This document shows positions 18,113-28,884 of a stretch of 64,000 bases of DNA, piece by piece. Origin of the DNA: Henriciella pelagia (lineage in GTDB: Bacteria > Pseudomonadota > Alphaproteobacteria > Caulobacterales > Hyphomonadaceae); the NCBI RefSeq assembly GCF_002088945.1, contig NZ_NCSU01000011.1:186001-250000 (forward strand). The letters are read 5' to 3'. How positions within the stretch are numbered: the first letter of the stretch is position 1; the number at the start of each line of letters is the position of its first letter. Position numbers and translations under genes: made by a program. Below the pieces are notes generated by a model. That model saw nothing but the letters and a program-made list of their open reading frames with translations. It was not told the origin of the DNA and made no database searches.

Positions 18113-18883
18113 ATGGGGCCCATGAGTTCCATTCCCCGCCTATTCGTGAGCCTGCCCTTGTCAGCGGGCAACCACATCCAGCTTGATGACAGCCAGGGAA
18201 AGTACCTGACCCGTGTCATGCGGCTTAATGATGGAGCAATCGTTCGTCTCTTCAACGGCAAGGACGGCGAATGGCAGGCTCGTCTTGAGCTGGGGAGTGG
18301 CAAGAAGGTCTTTGTCGTCCCTGACGAACAGACACGCCAACAGGTGGCCGCGCCAGACCTCACTCTTCTGTTCGCGCCCCTGAAAAAAACCCGGACCGAT
18401 TTCGTCGTGGAGAAAGCCTGCGAACTGGGGGTGCAACATATTCAGCCTGTCATGACTGAGCGCACACAATCCAGCCGAGTGCGATCGGACCGGCTTCAAT
18501 CGGTCGTGATCGAGGCGGCCGAACAGACAGAACGCATGGACGTGCCGGTCGTGGCCGATGATGTGCCACTGCTCAAGGCGCTCGACGCCTGGGACCCGTC
18601 GCGACCGCTGTATTACTGCGACGAGGCAGGTGAGGCCCATCCGATGGCGCAGACCCTGGCCGAGACAGAGTATGGCCCAGCAGGCATCCTGATCGGACCG
18701 GAGGGCGGCTTTTCCGAGCAGGAAAGAGCGAAAATACGCAGTCTGCCATTTGTCGTCCCGGTCACGCTGGGGCCACGTATCCTGCGAGCTGAGACAGCTG
18801 CCGTCGCTGCGCTCACACTCTGGCAATCAATGGTTGGCGACTGGAGAGAACGTCCCTATCTGCCTGACACGCGGATCGCTTAG
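18113..18883 (+). CDS. rsmE: 16S rRNA (uracil(1498)-N(3))-methyltransferase
   Basis: A 256-residue SPOUT methyltransferase that makes m3U1498 in 16S rRNA. The knotted SAM-binding region is clear: GILIGPEGGFSEQE, then LGPRILRAETAAVAAL. An N-terminal PUA-like domain precedes it (residues about 8-75, with YLTRVMRL). Two in-frame ATGs (18113 and 18122) are both possible, neither with a strong ribosome site. gshA follows 15 bases downstream, an arrangement common in alphaproteobacteria. Confidence 0.94.
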   Translation: MGPMSSIPRLFVSLPLSAGNHIQLDDSQGKYLTRVMRLNDGAIVRLFNGKDGEWQARLELGSGKKVFVVPDEQTRQQVAAPDLTLLFAPLKKTRTDFVVEKACELGVQHIQPVMTERTQSSRVRSDRLQSVVIEAAEQTERMDVPVVADDVPLLKALDAWDPSRPLYYCDEAGEAHPMAQTLAETEYGPAGILIGPEGGFSEQERAKIRSLPFVVPVTLGPRILRAETAAVAALTLWQSMVGDWRERPYLPDTRIA

Positions 18884-18898
18884 GGGCGGAGAATAGAT

Positions 18899-20278
18899 AT
18901 GACGACTCCAACGTCAGACATTGATGAGAGCGCACCGCGCATTCAGTCAAAATCGGAAATGGTCGAGTGGTTCGAACAGGGCAGCACGCCGAAAGCGGAC
19001 TGGAAGATCGGCACGGAACACGAAAAGTTCGGCTTCATTCGCAAGGGCCTGAAGCCGCTGCCTTATGATGGTGACATTTCGGTGAAGGCGATGCTTGAAG
19101 GCTTGCGTGACCGGTTTGGCTGGGAGCCAATCGAAGAGGGCGGCCATCTCATCGGGCTGAAGAAAGACGGCGCCAGTGTCAGTCTCGAGCCCGGTGGCCA
19201 GTTTGAACTCTCTGGCGCACCGCTGGAGCACATCCACCAGACCTGTAATGAGGTTGGCGATCATTTGCGCGAAGTTCGTGAAATCGCCGATCCGCTGGGC
19301 ATTGGCTTTCTCGGTATGGGGTCGTCTCCTCTCTGGAGTATGGACGAAACCCCTATGATGCCGAAAGGCCGCTACAAGATCATGCGGGACTATATGCAGA
19401 AGGTCGGGCGGCTCGGCCGGGAGATGATGTTCCGCACATGCACCGTGCAGGCAAATTTCGACTATTCGTCCGAAGCTGACATGGTGAAGAAGCTGCGCGT
19501 GTCGCTTGCACTGCAGCCGCTGGGGACGGCACTGTTTGCCAATTCGCCCTTCACAGAGGGCCGGACCAACGGTTTCCAGTCATACCGTTCTCACATCTGG
19601 ACCGACACGGACCCGGATCGCTCGGGCATGCTGCCTTTCATGTTCGAGGATGGCGCGGGCTTTGAACGCTATGTCGACTATGCGCTTGATGTGCCGATGT
19701 ATTTTGTTCGCCGCGGCGGGAAGTATCTCAATGCGAGTGGGCTCAGCTTTCGGGATTTCCTGAAGGGTGAATTGTCGATTCTTCCGGGCGAGAAGCCTGC
19801 GATGGACGATTTTGTTGATCACCTGTCGACACTTTTTCCGGAAGTGAGACTGAAGCGCTTTCTGGAGATGCGCGGCTCGGACTCCGGCCCGTGGAGCCGC
19901 CTTTGTGCTTTTTCGGCCCTCTGGACTGGCATTCTGTATGACCAGTCCTCGCTCGATGCCGCGTGGGATCTCGTCAAGGACTGGACCGCTGCCGAGCGTG
20001 AAGCCATGCGCCAGTCAGTTCGTACGCTTGGCCTTCGGACGCCCGTTCCTGGACGCCGGACGATGCAGGATCTTGCGGTCGACGCTCTGGCGATCAGCCG
20101 CTCCGGCCTCAAGGCGCGGGCCAAGCCGAATACGGCGGGCGACAATGAGACTGGTTTCCTCGCCGAACTGGACGAAATCGCTGAAAGCGGGCTGACGCCA
20201 TCAGACCGCCTGCTGCAGCTCTATCATGGCGAATGGGGCGGGCGGGTAGAACCGGTCTTCGAAACGCTCGCCTATTAG
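18899..20278 (+). CDS. gshA: Glutamate-cysteine ligase, GCS2/plant type
   Basis: A 459-residue enzyme that catalyses the first step of glutathione synthesis. It belongs to the GCS2-type family found in alphaproteobacteria and plants: KIGTEHEKFGF carries the conserved metal/ATP-binding acidic residues, and LEPGGQFELSGAPLE, ANFDYSS and FANSPFTEGR are classic signatures. GGGCGGAG precedes the ATG. rsmE lies just upstream and is probably in the same transcript. The disulfide reductase gor lies at 53958, so synthesis and recycling genes are about 35 kb apart. Confidence 0.94.
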   Translation: MTTPTSDIDESAPRIQSKSEMVEWFEQGSTPKADWKIGTEHEKFGFIRKGLKPLPYDGDISVKAMLEGLRDRFGWEPIEEGGHLIGLKKDGASVSLEPGGQFELSGAPLEHIHQTCNEVGDHLREVREIADPLGIGFLGMGSSPLWSMDETPMMPKGRYKIMRDYMQKVGRLGREMMFRTCTVQANFDYSSEADMVKKLRVSLALQPLGTALFANSPFTEGRTNGFQSYRSHIWTDTDPDRSGMLPFMFEDGAGFERYVDYALDVPMYFVRRGGKYLNASGLSFRDFLKGELSILPGEKPAMDDFVDHLSTLFPEVRLKRFLEMRGSDSGPWSRLCAFSALWTGILYDQSSLDAAWDLVKDWTAAEREAMRQSVRTLGLRTPVPGRRTMQDLAVDALAISRSGLKARAKPNTAGDNETGFLAELDEIAESGLTPSDRLLQLYHGEWGGRVEPVFETLAY

Positions 20279-20405
20279 CGGGTATTTGCGCCCTCAACCG
20301 GGAAAATGGCACAAAGTTGCTTGAGCAACGCGAAATCGCGTGTTGAAAGTATGGCCGTTCGGGATTCGGCGTGACGCGCAGGTCCGTTTCAGGGAAGGGC
20401 ATTTC

Positions 20406-22235
20406 ATGGGCATTGCACTCTTTGCGATTCTGGTGGCGCTGCCGCCGATCGTCTTCACGATGTGGCAGCTTCGCAAGCATCCAAAAGGGCTTTACATCCT
20501 GTTCTTTGCAGAGATGTGGGAGCGGTTCTCCTATTACGGGATGCGCGCCCTGCTCATCTTCTACCTGACCTGGCACTTCCTGTTCGAGAGCAGTTTCTCG
20601 CTGACGCTTTACGGCGCCTATGTTGCGCTCGTCTATCTCGGGCCTCTTCTCGGCGGCTGGCTTGCGGACAAGTATATCGGCTTTCGCAAGGCCGTGACGT
20701 TTGGTGCGATCCTGCTCGTGGCGGGGCACGGGCTGATGGGCCTTCATGGCCCCGCGGCCACCGAAACGCTGACAGTTGACGGGACCGTTTACGAGCTGGA
20801 GAGGCCGGAATACAGTGAGGCGCGCGAACGCTTCATCGTGATCGACGATCAGGAGATCGCTATCGATTCCTTCGTGCAGCCGGAGGAAGGGTCCACGACA
20901 CGCGAGGTCACCTTTACCCAGAATGGCGAAGAAACGGTGCTCATTGGCACGTTGGAAGAAGACCGCAATCCGTTCTTCGCGACCATTCTTTTTGCCGCGC
21001 TGGCCCTCATCGTTGCGGGTGTCGGATTTCTGAAACCCAATATTTCGACCTGTGTCGGTGCCCTCTATGACACCGGCGACCGGCGCCGCGATTCCGGCTT
21101 CACCCTGTATTACATGGGAATCAATCTCGGTTCCTTCCTCTCGGGTATTTTCTGCGCGCTGGCAGCGGCCCAGTTTGGCTGGTGGGCAGGCTTTGGCCTC
21201 GCCGCTGTTGGCATGCTGGCAGGCCTGATCGTCTTTGTGTGGGGGCAAGGCTGGCTTGAAGGCCGCGCAGATCCACCTGCCGGCGTCGACCTGAAGACCC
21301 CCGTCTTCGCAGGCCTCAACCGCGAATGGCTGGTCTATGCGGCCGGCCTTGGGTTTGCGCTCGCAGCGTTCTTCCTGCTGCAGATCGCGAGCATCATGAC
21401 GCTGGCCATGCATGGCGTGTTCGCCATCGTGACGCTCGGCATCATCATCTACATGCTCACCAAGCTGGAGGACGACACCCGGAACGCCATGATCGGCCTC
21501 CTGATCCTGACGGTTTCTTCAGTACTGTTCTGGGCGCTATTTGACCAAGGGCCAACCTCGCTCAACCTGTTTGCTGCCGCGCATGTGGACAATCAGGTCA
21601 TGGGCTCGCCATTCCCGGCGCCGGTACTTCAATCCGCAAACCCGCTCTACATCATGTACTTCGCTCCCCTGATTGCCGTCCTTTGGACGTGGCTAGGCAA
21701 TCGCGGAATGGAACCCAACAGCTTCATCAAGTTTGGCCTTGCCATGGTGCAGATCGGCGCGGGCTTCTTCGTGCTGAACCTTGGCATCCAGACCGCGGTA
21801 CCGGACGCGGATGGCATGTTGCGGATTTCGGTCCTCTTCATCATGCTGATGTATCTGCTGCACACGACGGGCGAGATCTTCCTGTCACCCGTTGGCCTCT
21901 CGGCGGTGACCAAACTCTCCGCCAAGCAGATTGTCGGCTTCATGATGGGCTACTGGTTCCTGGCTTCGTCCTATGCGAATGTCATCGCTGCGGCAGTCGC
22001 CCAGCAGACGCAGGTGCCAGAAGGCGCGCCGCCCGAGGAGAGCCTTGCAGCCTATAATGCGGTGTATCTGCAACTCGGCAGTGCAGCCGTAGCGCTGGGG
22101 ATCGTGCTGTTGGTTGCGAGCCCCTGGCTACGTAAGCTCACGCGTCATGCTGAGGGAATCAACGGCAATGGCATCAAAGAGAAGCGGGCGGAGGTCGATG
22201 CGGCCGGCGCGACCCTGGAGCGAAATCTCGACTAG
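20406..22235 (+). CDS. Proton-dependent oligopeptide transporter (POT family) with large loop insertion
   Basis: A 609-residue inner-membrane peptide/proton symporter. The POT motif ExxERFxYYG is visible as EMWERFSYYGMRALL around residue 38. An unusual hydrophilic insertion of roughly 80 residues follows the early helices (from TETLTVDGTVYELE to IGTLEEDRNPFF); common bacterial POTs are nearer 450-520 residues. The start at 20406 is chosen because GGGAAGGG precedes the ATG and the sequence then enters the first helix; a GTG at 20340 would add a non-membrane leader. The stop overlaps that of the convergent rhodanese gene by four bases. Confidence 0.9.
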   Translation: MGIALFAILVALPPIVFTMWQLRKHPKGLYILFFAEMWERFSYYGMRALLIFYLTWHFLFESSFSLTLYGAYVALVYLGPLLGGWLADKYIGFRKAVTFGAILLVAGHGLMGLHGPAATETLTVDGTVYELERPEYSEARERFIVIDDQEIAIDSFVQPEEGSTTREVTFTQNGEETVLIGTLEEDRNPFFATILFAALALIVAGVGFLKPNISTCVGALYDTGDRRRDSGFTLYYMGINLGSFLSGIFCALAAAQFGWWAGFGLAAVGMLAGLIVFVWGQGWLEGRADPPAGVDLKTPVFAGLNREWLVYAAGLGFALAAFFLLQIASIMTLAMHGVFAIVTLGIIIYMLTKLEDDTRNAMIGLLILTVSSVLFWALFDQGPTSLNLFAAAHVDNQVMGSPFPAPVLQSANPLYIMYFAPLIAVLWTWLGNRGMEPNSFIKFGLAMVQIGAGFFVLNLGIQTAVPDADGMLRISVLFIMLMYLLHTTGEIFLSPVGLSAVTKLSAKQIVGFMMGYWFLASSYANVIAAAVAQQTQVPEGAPPEESLAAYNAVYLQLGSAAVALGIVLLVASPWLRKLTRHAEGINGNGIKEKRAEVDAAGATLERNLD

Positions 22236-22660
22236 GGGTAAGGCCGTACTGGCAGGTCGGCGTCGATCCAGCCTTCCGTGCCGGCCACGCCGCCCGCAAC
22301 GCTTGTGACGTTTTCAAACCCGGCAGCAAGGAGAACATCGCGCGCTTGTGCCGACCGGTTCCCTGTCCTGCAAATAAGCGCGATGCGCTTGGACTTGTCG
22401 CCGCGAGCAATCTTCTCGATGCGGGCGACGAACGCGTCGTCATCCAGAGAGATGGTGTGAGCCGTTACGGGAACCCCCGTCTGCGCCCATTCTTCCGGTG
22501 TGCGTACATCGATCAGAAGTCCGTCAGCCTTGCGCACCATCAGGTCGGCGCGCGGAACGGGCATTTCAGCGGGCAGTCCTTGCGCCACTGCACCTGCCGA
22601 CAGGCATAGTGTGCCTGCAGTTATCAGGATGGCGCGCGCGGTCAGTCGGAAACGCTTCAT
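22232..22660 (-). CDS. Exported rhodanese-like protein
   Basis: A 142-residue single-domain sulfurtransferase-type protein. It starts with a signal peptide (MKRFRLTARAILITAG..., ending near AVAQG), so it is periplasmic. The rhodanese fold is marked by LLIDVRTPEEW and the active-site loop CRTGNRSAQA (Cys about residue 98). Such proteins shuttle sulfane sulfur or act as thiol switches; the substrate is unknown. The ribosome site is weak and an ATG seven codons upstream (22678) is an alternative. It lies 67 bases downstream of tldD on the same strand. Confidence 0.88.
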   Translation of the reverse strand: MKRFRLTARAILITAGTLCLSAGAVAQGLPAEMPVPRADLMVRKADGLLIDVRTPEEWAQTGVPVTAHTISLDDDAFVARIEKIARGDKSKRIALICRTGNRSAQARDVLLAAGFENVTSVAGGVAGTEGWIDADLPVRPYP

Positions 22661-22727
22661 GCGTTCATGATACCACATTCGTCGACGCTCACCATGTTGT
22701 CGTTCCAGCTGGCAGCAGGTGCGCGAC

Positions 22728-24131
22728 CTAACCGGCACCACCGACGGTCAGCGAATCGACCTTCAGCGTCGGTTGCCCAACACCGACTGGCACGGATTGT
22801 CCGGCCTTGCCGCAGGTCCCCACGCCATCATCCATCGCGAAATCGTCACCAATCATCGAGACCTTGTTCAGCGCTGTGGGGCCGTGTCCGATCAGGGTCG
22901 CGTTTTTTACGGGGGCAATCACCTTGCCATTCTCGACTAGATAAGCCTCGGTACACTGGAACACGAAATTGCCGGATGTAATGTCGACCTGACCGCCGCC
23001 AAAATCGACCGCCCAGATGCCACGTTTGATGGAACTGACGATCTCTTCCGGATCGTCCTTGCCACCGAGCATCACGGTGTTGGTCATGCGCGGCATGACG
23101 GTTGCGTCATAGGATTCGCGGCGGCCATTGCCGGTGGGCGTCATTCCCATCAGGCGGGCATTCTGGCGATCCTGCATGTAGCCTTTCAGGATACCGTCCT
23201 CGATGAGGACCGTTTTCTGTGTCGGCGTCCCTTCGTCATCGAAGGACAGGGAGCCTCGACGCGCCTCAATCGTGCCATCGTCAATGACTGTCACGCCCCT
23301 GGCGGCAACCTGTTCACCAATCCTGCCGGCATAGACGCTGGTCTGCTTGCGATTGAAATCGCCTTCAAGACCATGTCCCACCGCTTCATGAAGCAGGACG
23401 GCTGGCCAGCCCGGGCCGAGAACGACTTCCATTTCACCGGCGGGGGCAGGGATTGATTCGAGATTGATCTCCGCTTTGCGAAGCGCGCGCTCGGCAAGTG
23501 CCTTCCAGCGTTCCGGCCTGATCCATTCGGCATACTCGGCGCGGCCACCGGCGCCGGCAGATGCCGATTCGCGACGGCCATCCTTTTCTAGTGTTACCGA
23601 TATGTTGAGGCGCACCAGCGGGCGTACATCGTGAAACGCATCGCCGGCCGGGCGCAGCACGTCAATTTCTTCGTGAATGCCCGCCAGCGAAACCGAGACC
23701 TGTACCACTTTCGGGTCTTTCGCCCGCACCCAGGCGTCTATTTCCGCGAGCAGGTCCGTCTTGACCGTGAAACCGGGGGCTTCGGTGGGATCAATCGGCG
23801 CATAAAGCCTGCGGTTTACCGGTTGCGGCCCAATATCGAGATTGCCTTTGTAGCCACGCTTTGCGGCTGACGCAGTCGAAGCAGCGCGGCGGATGGCATC
23901 AATGGTCAGTTCGCCGGAATGGGCGTTGCCGCTGGTCTCACCGGCGATCACGCGCAGGCCAAAGCCCTGGCTGGTATCAAATGCTGCCGACTTCAGGCGA
24001 CCGTCATCGAAGAGAAAGCTCTCCGAGCGCGATTGTTGAACATAGATGTCGCCATCATCGGCGCCATCGCAGGCTTCCGCCAGCAAGGCCGTCGCCTCGT
24101 TGCGGTCAAAGGGAAGTTCAGTGTGATCCAT
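22728..24131 (-). CDS. tldD: Metalloprotease TldD
   Basis: A 467-residue TldD with the zinc-binding HEAVGHGLEGD (HExxxH) around residue 240 and the family N-terminus with YVQQSRSESFLFDDGRLK. The third zinc ligand region is near FQCTEAYLVENG. TldD pairs with PmbA, which is encoded at 10642-11991 on the plus strand. The complex degrades unfolded peptides. The nearest upstream gene on this strand encodes the exported TPR protein, with a large imperfect hairpin in the 62-base gap. Confidence 0.94.
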   Translation of the reverse strand: MDHTELPFDRNEATALLAEACDGADDGDIYVQQSRSESFLFDDGRLKSAAFDTSQGFGLRVIAGETSGNAHSGELTIDAIRRAASTASAAKRGYKGNLDIGPQPVNRRLYAPIDPTEAPGFTVKTDLLAEIDAWVRAKDPKVVQVSVSLAGIHEEIDVLRPAGDAFHDVRPLVRLNISVTLEKDGRRESASAGAGGRAEYAEWIRPERWKALAERALRKAEINLESIPAPAGEMEVVLGPGWPAVLLHEAVGHGLEGDFNRKQTSVYAGRIGEQVAARGVTVIDDGTIEARRGSLSFDDEGTPTQKTVLIEDGILKGYMQDRQNARLMGMTPTGNGRRESYDATVMPRMTNTVMLGGKDDPEEIVSSIKRGIWAVDFGGGQVDITSGNFVFQCTEAYLVENGKVIAPVKNATLIGHGPTALNKVSMIGDDFAMDDGVGTCGKAGQSVPVGVGQPTLKVDSLTVGGAG

Positions 24132-24140
24132 CCCGTTAGA

Positions 24141-24174
24141 ATGAGCACTCTGCAGGGCCCCTGCAAGCGCTCAT
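24141..24174. repeat. Hairpin between TPR gene and tldD
   Basis: TGCAGGG and CCCTGCA at 24151-24165 pair around a single base, extended outward by ATGAGC (24141) and GCTCAT (24169) with small internal loops. It fills the gap between the stop of the TPR gene (24194) and the tldD start (24131). No U-run follows on the minus strand, so it may be a processing or attenuation structure rather than a terminator. Confidence 0.45.
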
Positions 24175-24193
24175 CCGAAAGAATCACCGCGGA

Positions 24194-24748
24194 TTACTGC
24201 TTAACGCTGAACCGGCTCAGCTGACGCTCGGCAAGTTCCCATCCAGGCTTGAGCTCAAGCGCCTTCTGGAAGTCGTAATAGGCGCCGCTGACATCGCCGG
24301 TGTTTTCGCGGGCAATTGCCCGGTTGTAGTAAGCGGCGAAGATGTCCACCGAATCAAGTTCAATGGCACGGTTAAGCGGCGGCAATGCTGCCTCGAAATC
24401 CTTGCGATAGATATGAGCGGCACCTTCATTCAGATAGGCGGCTCCCAGTTCGGGCTTGAGATCGACCGCGCGAGAATAGTCGCTCAACGCGCCGTCAAAC
24501 TCTCCTTCGCGCATACGGATCACGCCGCGATTTACATAGGTCGCCGCGCGATTGTCGCGGCTCATGGTTTCCTCGCGCAAGGCACGCGAACAGGTTTCTT
24601 CCGCAAGGCGGAAAACATAGTTTCCGCTCTTGGCTTCATCGAAGCATTCCTTGGCCAATCCACCGCCAACCACGAAGACCTGGGCTGATGCGGTTGCCGC
24701 AAACAAGATGGCTGCGACTGCCATGCTGCCAAGCCGATATGTCGACAT
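24194..24748 (-). CDS. Exported TPR-repeat protein
   Basis: A 184-residue protein with a signal peptide (cleavage near ATASAQ) and about four tetratricopeptide repeats: the pattern AYLNEGAAHIYRKDFEAALP, then AAYYNRAIARENTGDVSGAY, is clear. The start at 24748 is fixed by TTGGAGGTAT just before ATG. TPR proteins of this size usually act as periplasmic scaffolds; no partner is obvious. It is divergent from ctaC with about 118 bases between starts, and tldD follows on the same strand. Confidence 0.87.
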   Translation of the reverse strand: MSTYRLGSMAVAAILFAATASAQVFVVGGGLAKECFDEAKSGNYVFRLAEETCSRALREETMSRDNRAATYVNRGVIRMREGEFDGALSDYSRAVDLKPELGAAYLNEGAAHIYRKDFEAALPPLNRAIELDSVDIFAAYYNRAIARENTGDVSGAYYDFQKALELKPGWELAERQLSRFSVKQ

Positions 24749-24866
24749 TGATACCTCCAATTTTGTTGTAGGTTGCAATATACTCCTTTTCGCCAATGAA
24801 GCGAACGGGCTGCGACATATTTGATATGACTGACGGCTTGGGTGGACGGGCGTTTAGAGTGTAGTT

Positions 24867-25856
24867 ATGGCAGGGCTCAAAGTTTTACCAAGGAGTCGGG
24901 CTGTGCGTTTTCTGATCGCTCTTCTTTCGATTTTGCCATTTGGCGCGACAGCGCTGGCTGCTCAACCAGAACCTGGCGCGATTAATTTCCAGCCAGCTGC
25001 GACACGGATCGCTGAGCGTATTCACAATTTCCATTTCGGCGTGCTGGTCATTATCACCATTATCACGTTGTTCGTGCTGGCGCTGCTGATCTGGGTTTGC
25101 CTGCGCTACAACAAGCGGGCCAATCCGGTGGCGCACAAGTTCAGCCACAATACGGTTGTCGAGATTGTCTGGACCGTCGTGCCCGTGATCATTCTGGTTG
25201 TCATTGCCGGTCCTTCCTTCTCGAACCTTTTCTATCAGGAAAACGAGCCGGACCTTGAGGCGATCGCGGCAGTGGAAGATGCCAATCCGAACCTCTATCC
25301 GGAAGCGGCCAGTGAAGGCTGGATCACTGTGAAGGCACAGGGAAACCAGTGGAACTGGACCTATTCCTTCCCGGATGAGCTTGATAGCGGCGGATACCCT
25401 GTCGAATTCGTGTCCAACCCGCTTCAGCGCGGCCTCAGCTCAGACCGCGGCACCGAAGCCAATGGGCCTCGCAACCTTGCAACCGACTATCCGCTCGTGC
25501 TGCCTGTCAACCGTTATATCCGTTATCAGACCGCTGCGTCGGACGTGATCCACTCCTGGACCGTTCCCGCGTTTGGCGTGAAGACTGATGCTGTGCCGGG
25601 CCGCCTCAACGAAGGCTGGTTCCTCGTGGAGGAGACGGGAACCTATTACGGCCAGTGCTCGGAACTCTGCGGCAAGGATCACGCATTCATGCCGATCGAG
25701 GTTCGCGTCGTCGAGGCCGACCAGTACGAGGCCTGGATCGAGAGTCTCAAAGCCGGCGAGGATTTTGATGCCGCGTTCGACGCCATCCGCCCCGCCATCA
25801 CTGCTTCAATTGAAGAGCCGACGGACGCAGCCCTGCGCCTCGCCCAGGCCCAATAG
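24867..25856 (+). CDS. ctaC: Cytochrome c oxidase subunit II
   Basis: A 329-residue subunit II with a signal peptide and two membrane helices (about residues 50-75 and 90-115), then the periplasmic CuA domain. The CuA ligands are visible: DVIHSW, then YGQCSELCGKDHAFM (C-x3-C-x3-H-x2-M). QWNWTYSFPD is the aromatic electron-entry patch. About 35 residues extend past the CuA domain and are rich in Ala/Glu. It is the first gene of an eight-gene same-strand set running to thrC. Confidence 0.96.
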   Translation: MAGLKVLPRSRAVRFLIALLSILPFGATALAAQPEPGAINFQPAATRIAERIHNFHFGVLVIITIITLFVLALLIWVCLRYNKRANPVAHKFSHNTVVEIVWTVVPVIILVVIAGPSFSNLFYQENEPDLEAIAAVEDANPNLYPEAASEGWITVKAQGNQWNWTYSFPDELDSGGYPVEFVSNPLQRGLSSDRGTEANGPRNLATDYPLVLPVNRYIRYQTAASDVIHSWTVPAFGVKTDAVPGRLNEGWFLVEETGTYYGQCSELCGKDHAFMPIEVRVVEADQYEAWIESLKAGEDFDAAFDAIRPAITASIEEPTDAALRLAQAQ

Positions 25857-27557
<1,701 letters not shown>

Positions 27558-27587
27558 GGTCCGCGCTACGAATCGTATTTCGGGGGC

Positions 27588-27618
27588 GGCCCTCACGTTG
27601 AGCACGTGACGGGCCGTT
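27588..27618 (+). terminator. Hairpin between ctaD and ctaB, weak terminator or attenuator
   Basis: GGCCCTCACGT (27588-27598) pairs with ACGTGACGGGCC (27604-27615) with one bulged base and a TGAGC loop, followed by GTTT. The T-run is short. It could lower expression of the assembly genes relative to ctaC-ctaD, or stabilise the ctaD message end. Confidence 0.45.
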
Positions 27619-27637
27619 TCCACTCCAAAACCTGGAA

Positions 27638-28609
27638 ATGGACATGGCACATTCAGAGACAGCAGACATGATTCAGCACACCCGGCGCCATGCGACGGCG
27701 GCTGACTATGTGCAGCTCATGAAGCCACGCATCATGATGCTGGTCGTGTTCACGGCTGTTGCCGGTCTTGTAGCCGCGCAAAGCGTTTCGGGCGCCTCCA
27801 TGAACCCGATTATGGCCGTCATCGCGACGCTAGCTGTGGCACTCGGGTCGGGCGCCGCCGGGGCCATCAACATGTGGTATGACGCCGACATCGACGCGGT
27901 CATGACCCGCACGTCGACCCGGCCCATTCCATCTGGCGCTGTTCCTCGCGAAGAGGCGCTGGCCATGGGCCTGATCATGTCAGGCGTTTCTGTCCTGATG
28001 ATGTGGCTGGCTTCAAACGCACTGGCTGCGCTGCTGCTCGCAGGCTCAATCGCCTATTATGGCTGGTTCTACACCATGCTGCTGAAGCGCCGGACGCCTC
28101 AGAACATCGTCATCGGCGGTGGGGCAGGGGCGTTTCCGCCTGTCATTGGCTGGGCTGCTGTCACCGGGAGCGCACCACTTGATGCATGGATCCTGTTTGC
28201 CATCATCTTCATGTGGACGCCGCCGCATTTCTGGGCGCTGTCGCTTCTGGCACACAAGGAATATGCGAAGGCGAATGTCCCCATGCTGCCTGTCGCTCGC
28301 GGCGCAAAGGCGACCCGTAACCAGATCATGATTTATTCCGTTCTGCTTGCGCCTCTTGGCCTGGTCCCGGTTGTCACCGGGCTTGGCGGAATGCTCTATG
28401 GCGTGACCGCTGCCCTGTTCGGCGCCGCATTCCTTCTTCTCGCCTTCAAGGTTTGGCGCAGCGAGGCGGGCGATGGCGATGCTCCAGCAGCGGATCTGAA
28501 GAAGGCGAAAGGGCTGTTTGCCTTCTCCATTCTCTATCTTTTCGTCCTGTTCGCGATGCTCATCGTTGAACATGGATTTGCTGCCTATTTACCGGTGACA
28601 CTGGTCTGA
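27638..28609 (+). CDS. ctaB: Protoheme IX farnesyltransferase
   Basis: A 323-residue UbiA-superfamily membrane enzyme that turns heme b into heme o, the first step to heme a. The first Asp-rich motif reads NMWYDADIDAVMTRTSTRPI (D-x3-D with the T-R-x-R-P tail); TPPHFWALSLL and the second motif region follow. Two ATGs (27638, 27644) are close together. Its stop overlaps the next start by one base (TGATG). Heme A synthase, the following step, is not in the window. Confidence 0.95.
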   Translation: MDMAHSETADMIQHTRRHATAADYVQLMKPRIMMLVVFTAVAGLVAAQSVSGASMNPIMAVIATLAVALGSGAAGAINMWYDADIDAVMTRTSTRPIPSGAVPREEALAMGLIMSGVSVLMMWLASNALAALLLAGSIAYYGWFYTMLLKRRTPQNIVIGGGAGAFPPVIGWAAVTGSAPLDAWILFAIIFMWTPPHFWALSLLAHKEYAKANVPMLPVARGAKATRNQIMIYSVLLAPLGLVPVVTGLGGMLYGVTAALFGAAFLLLAFKVWRSEAGDGDAPAADLKKAKGLFAFSILYLFVLFAMLIVEHGFAAYLPVTLV

Positions 28610-28884
28610 TGAACGAAACGGGTGATCATCCTTCCGCGAATGCAGGGCAGGCCGAAGAACGGGCGCGCCTCGCCGCTCAGAAGAAGCGCAATATGTGGCT
28701 CGCGCTCGCCTTGTTTGCCTTCGTGGTCATTGTCGGCGTCACCACAGTCATACGGCTCGGCGACGCGGACCTCAGCAAGGATGGCGGTGTTTACTGGCGC
28801 AACGATCCGCAACCGCGCGAGCAGGCACCGATGCCCGAGCTGCCATCCGACAATGATGCAGACAGCGAGGAGGGGCCGGTTTGA
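28609..28884 (+). CDS. Small single-helix membrane protein of the cox operon
   Basis: A 91-residue protein with a polar N-terminus, one transmembrane helix (MWLALALFAFVVIVGVTTVI, about residues 29-48) and a short acidic, Pro-rich tail. Small single-helix proteins between ctaB and ctaG are common in alphaproteobacterial oxidase operons and are sometimes annotated CoxF-like assembly or subunit proteins. The family cannot be assigned confidently. It overlaps ctaB by one base and ctaG by four, so translation is coupled. Confidence 0.75.
   Translation: MNETGDHPSANAGQAEERARLAAQKKRNMWLALALFAFVVIVGVTTVIRLGDADLSKDGGVYWRNDPQPREQAPMPELPSDNDADSEEGPV

Noticed and set aside
20109-21413. 434-codon minus-strand frame opposite the gshA end and POT gene
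   Set aside because: No ribosome site or family signature; it runs across two real genes in the opposite orientation.
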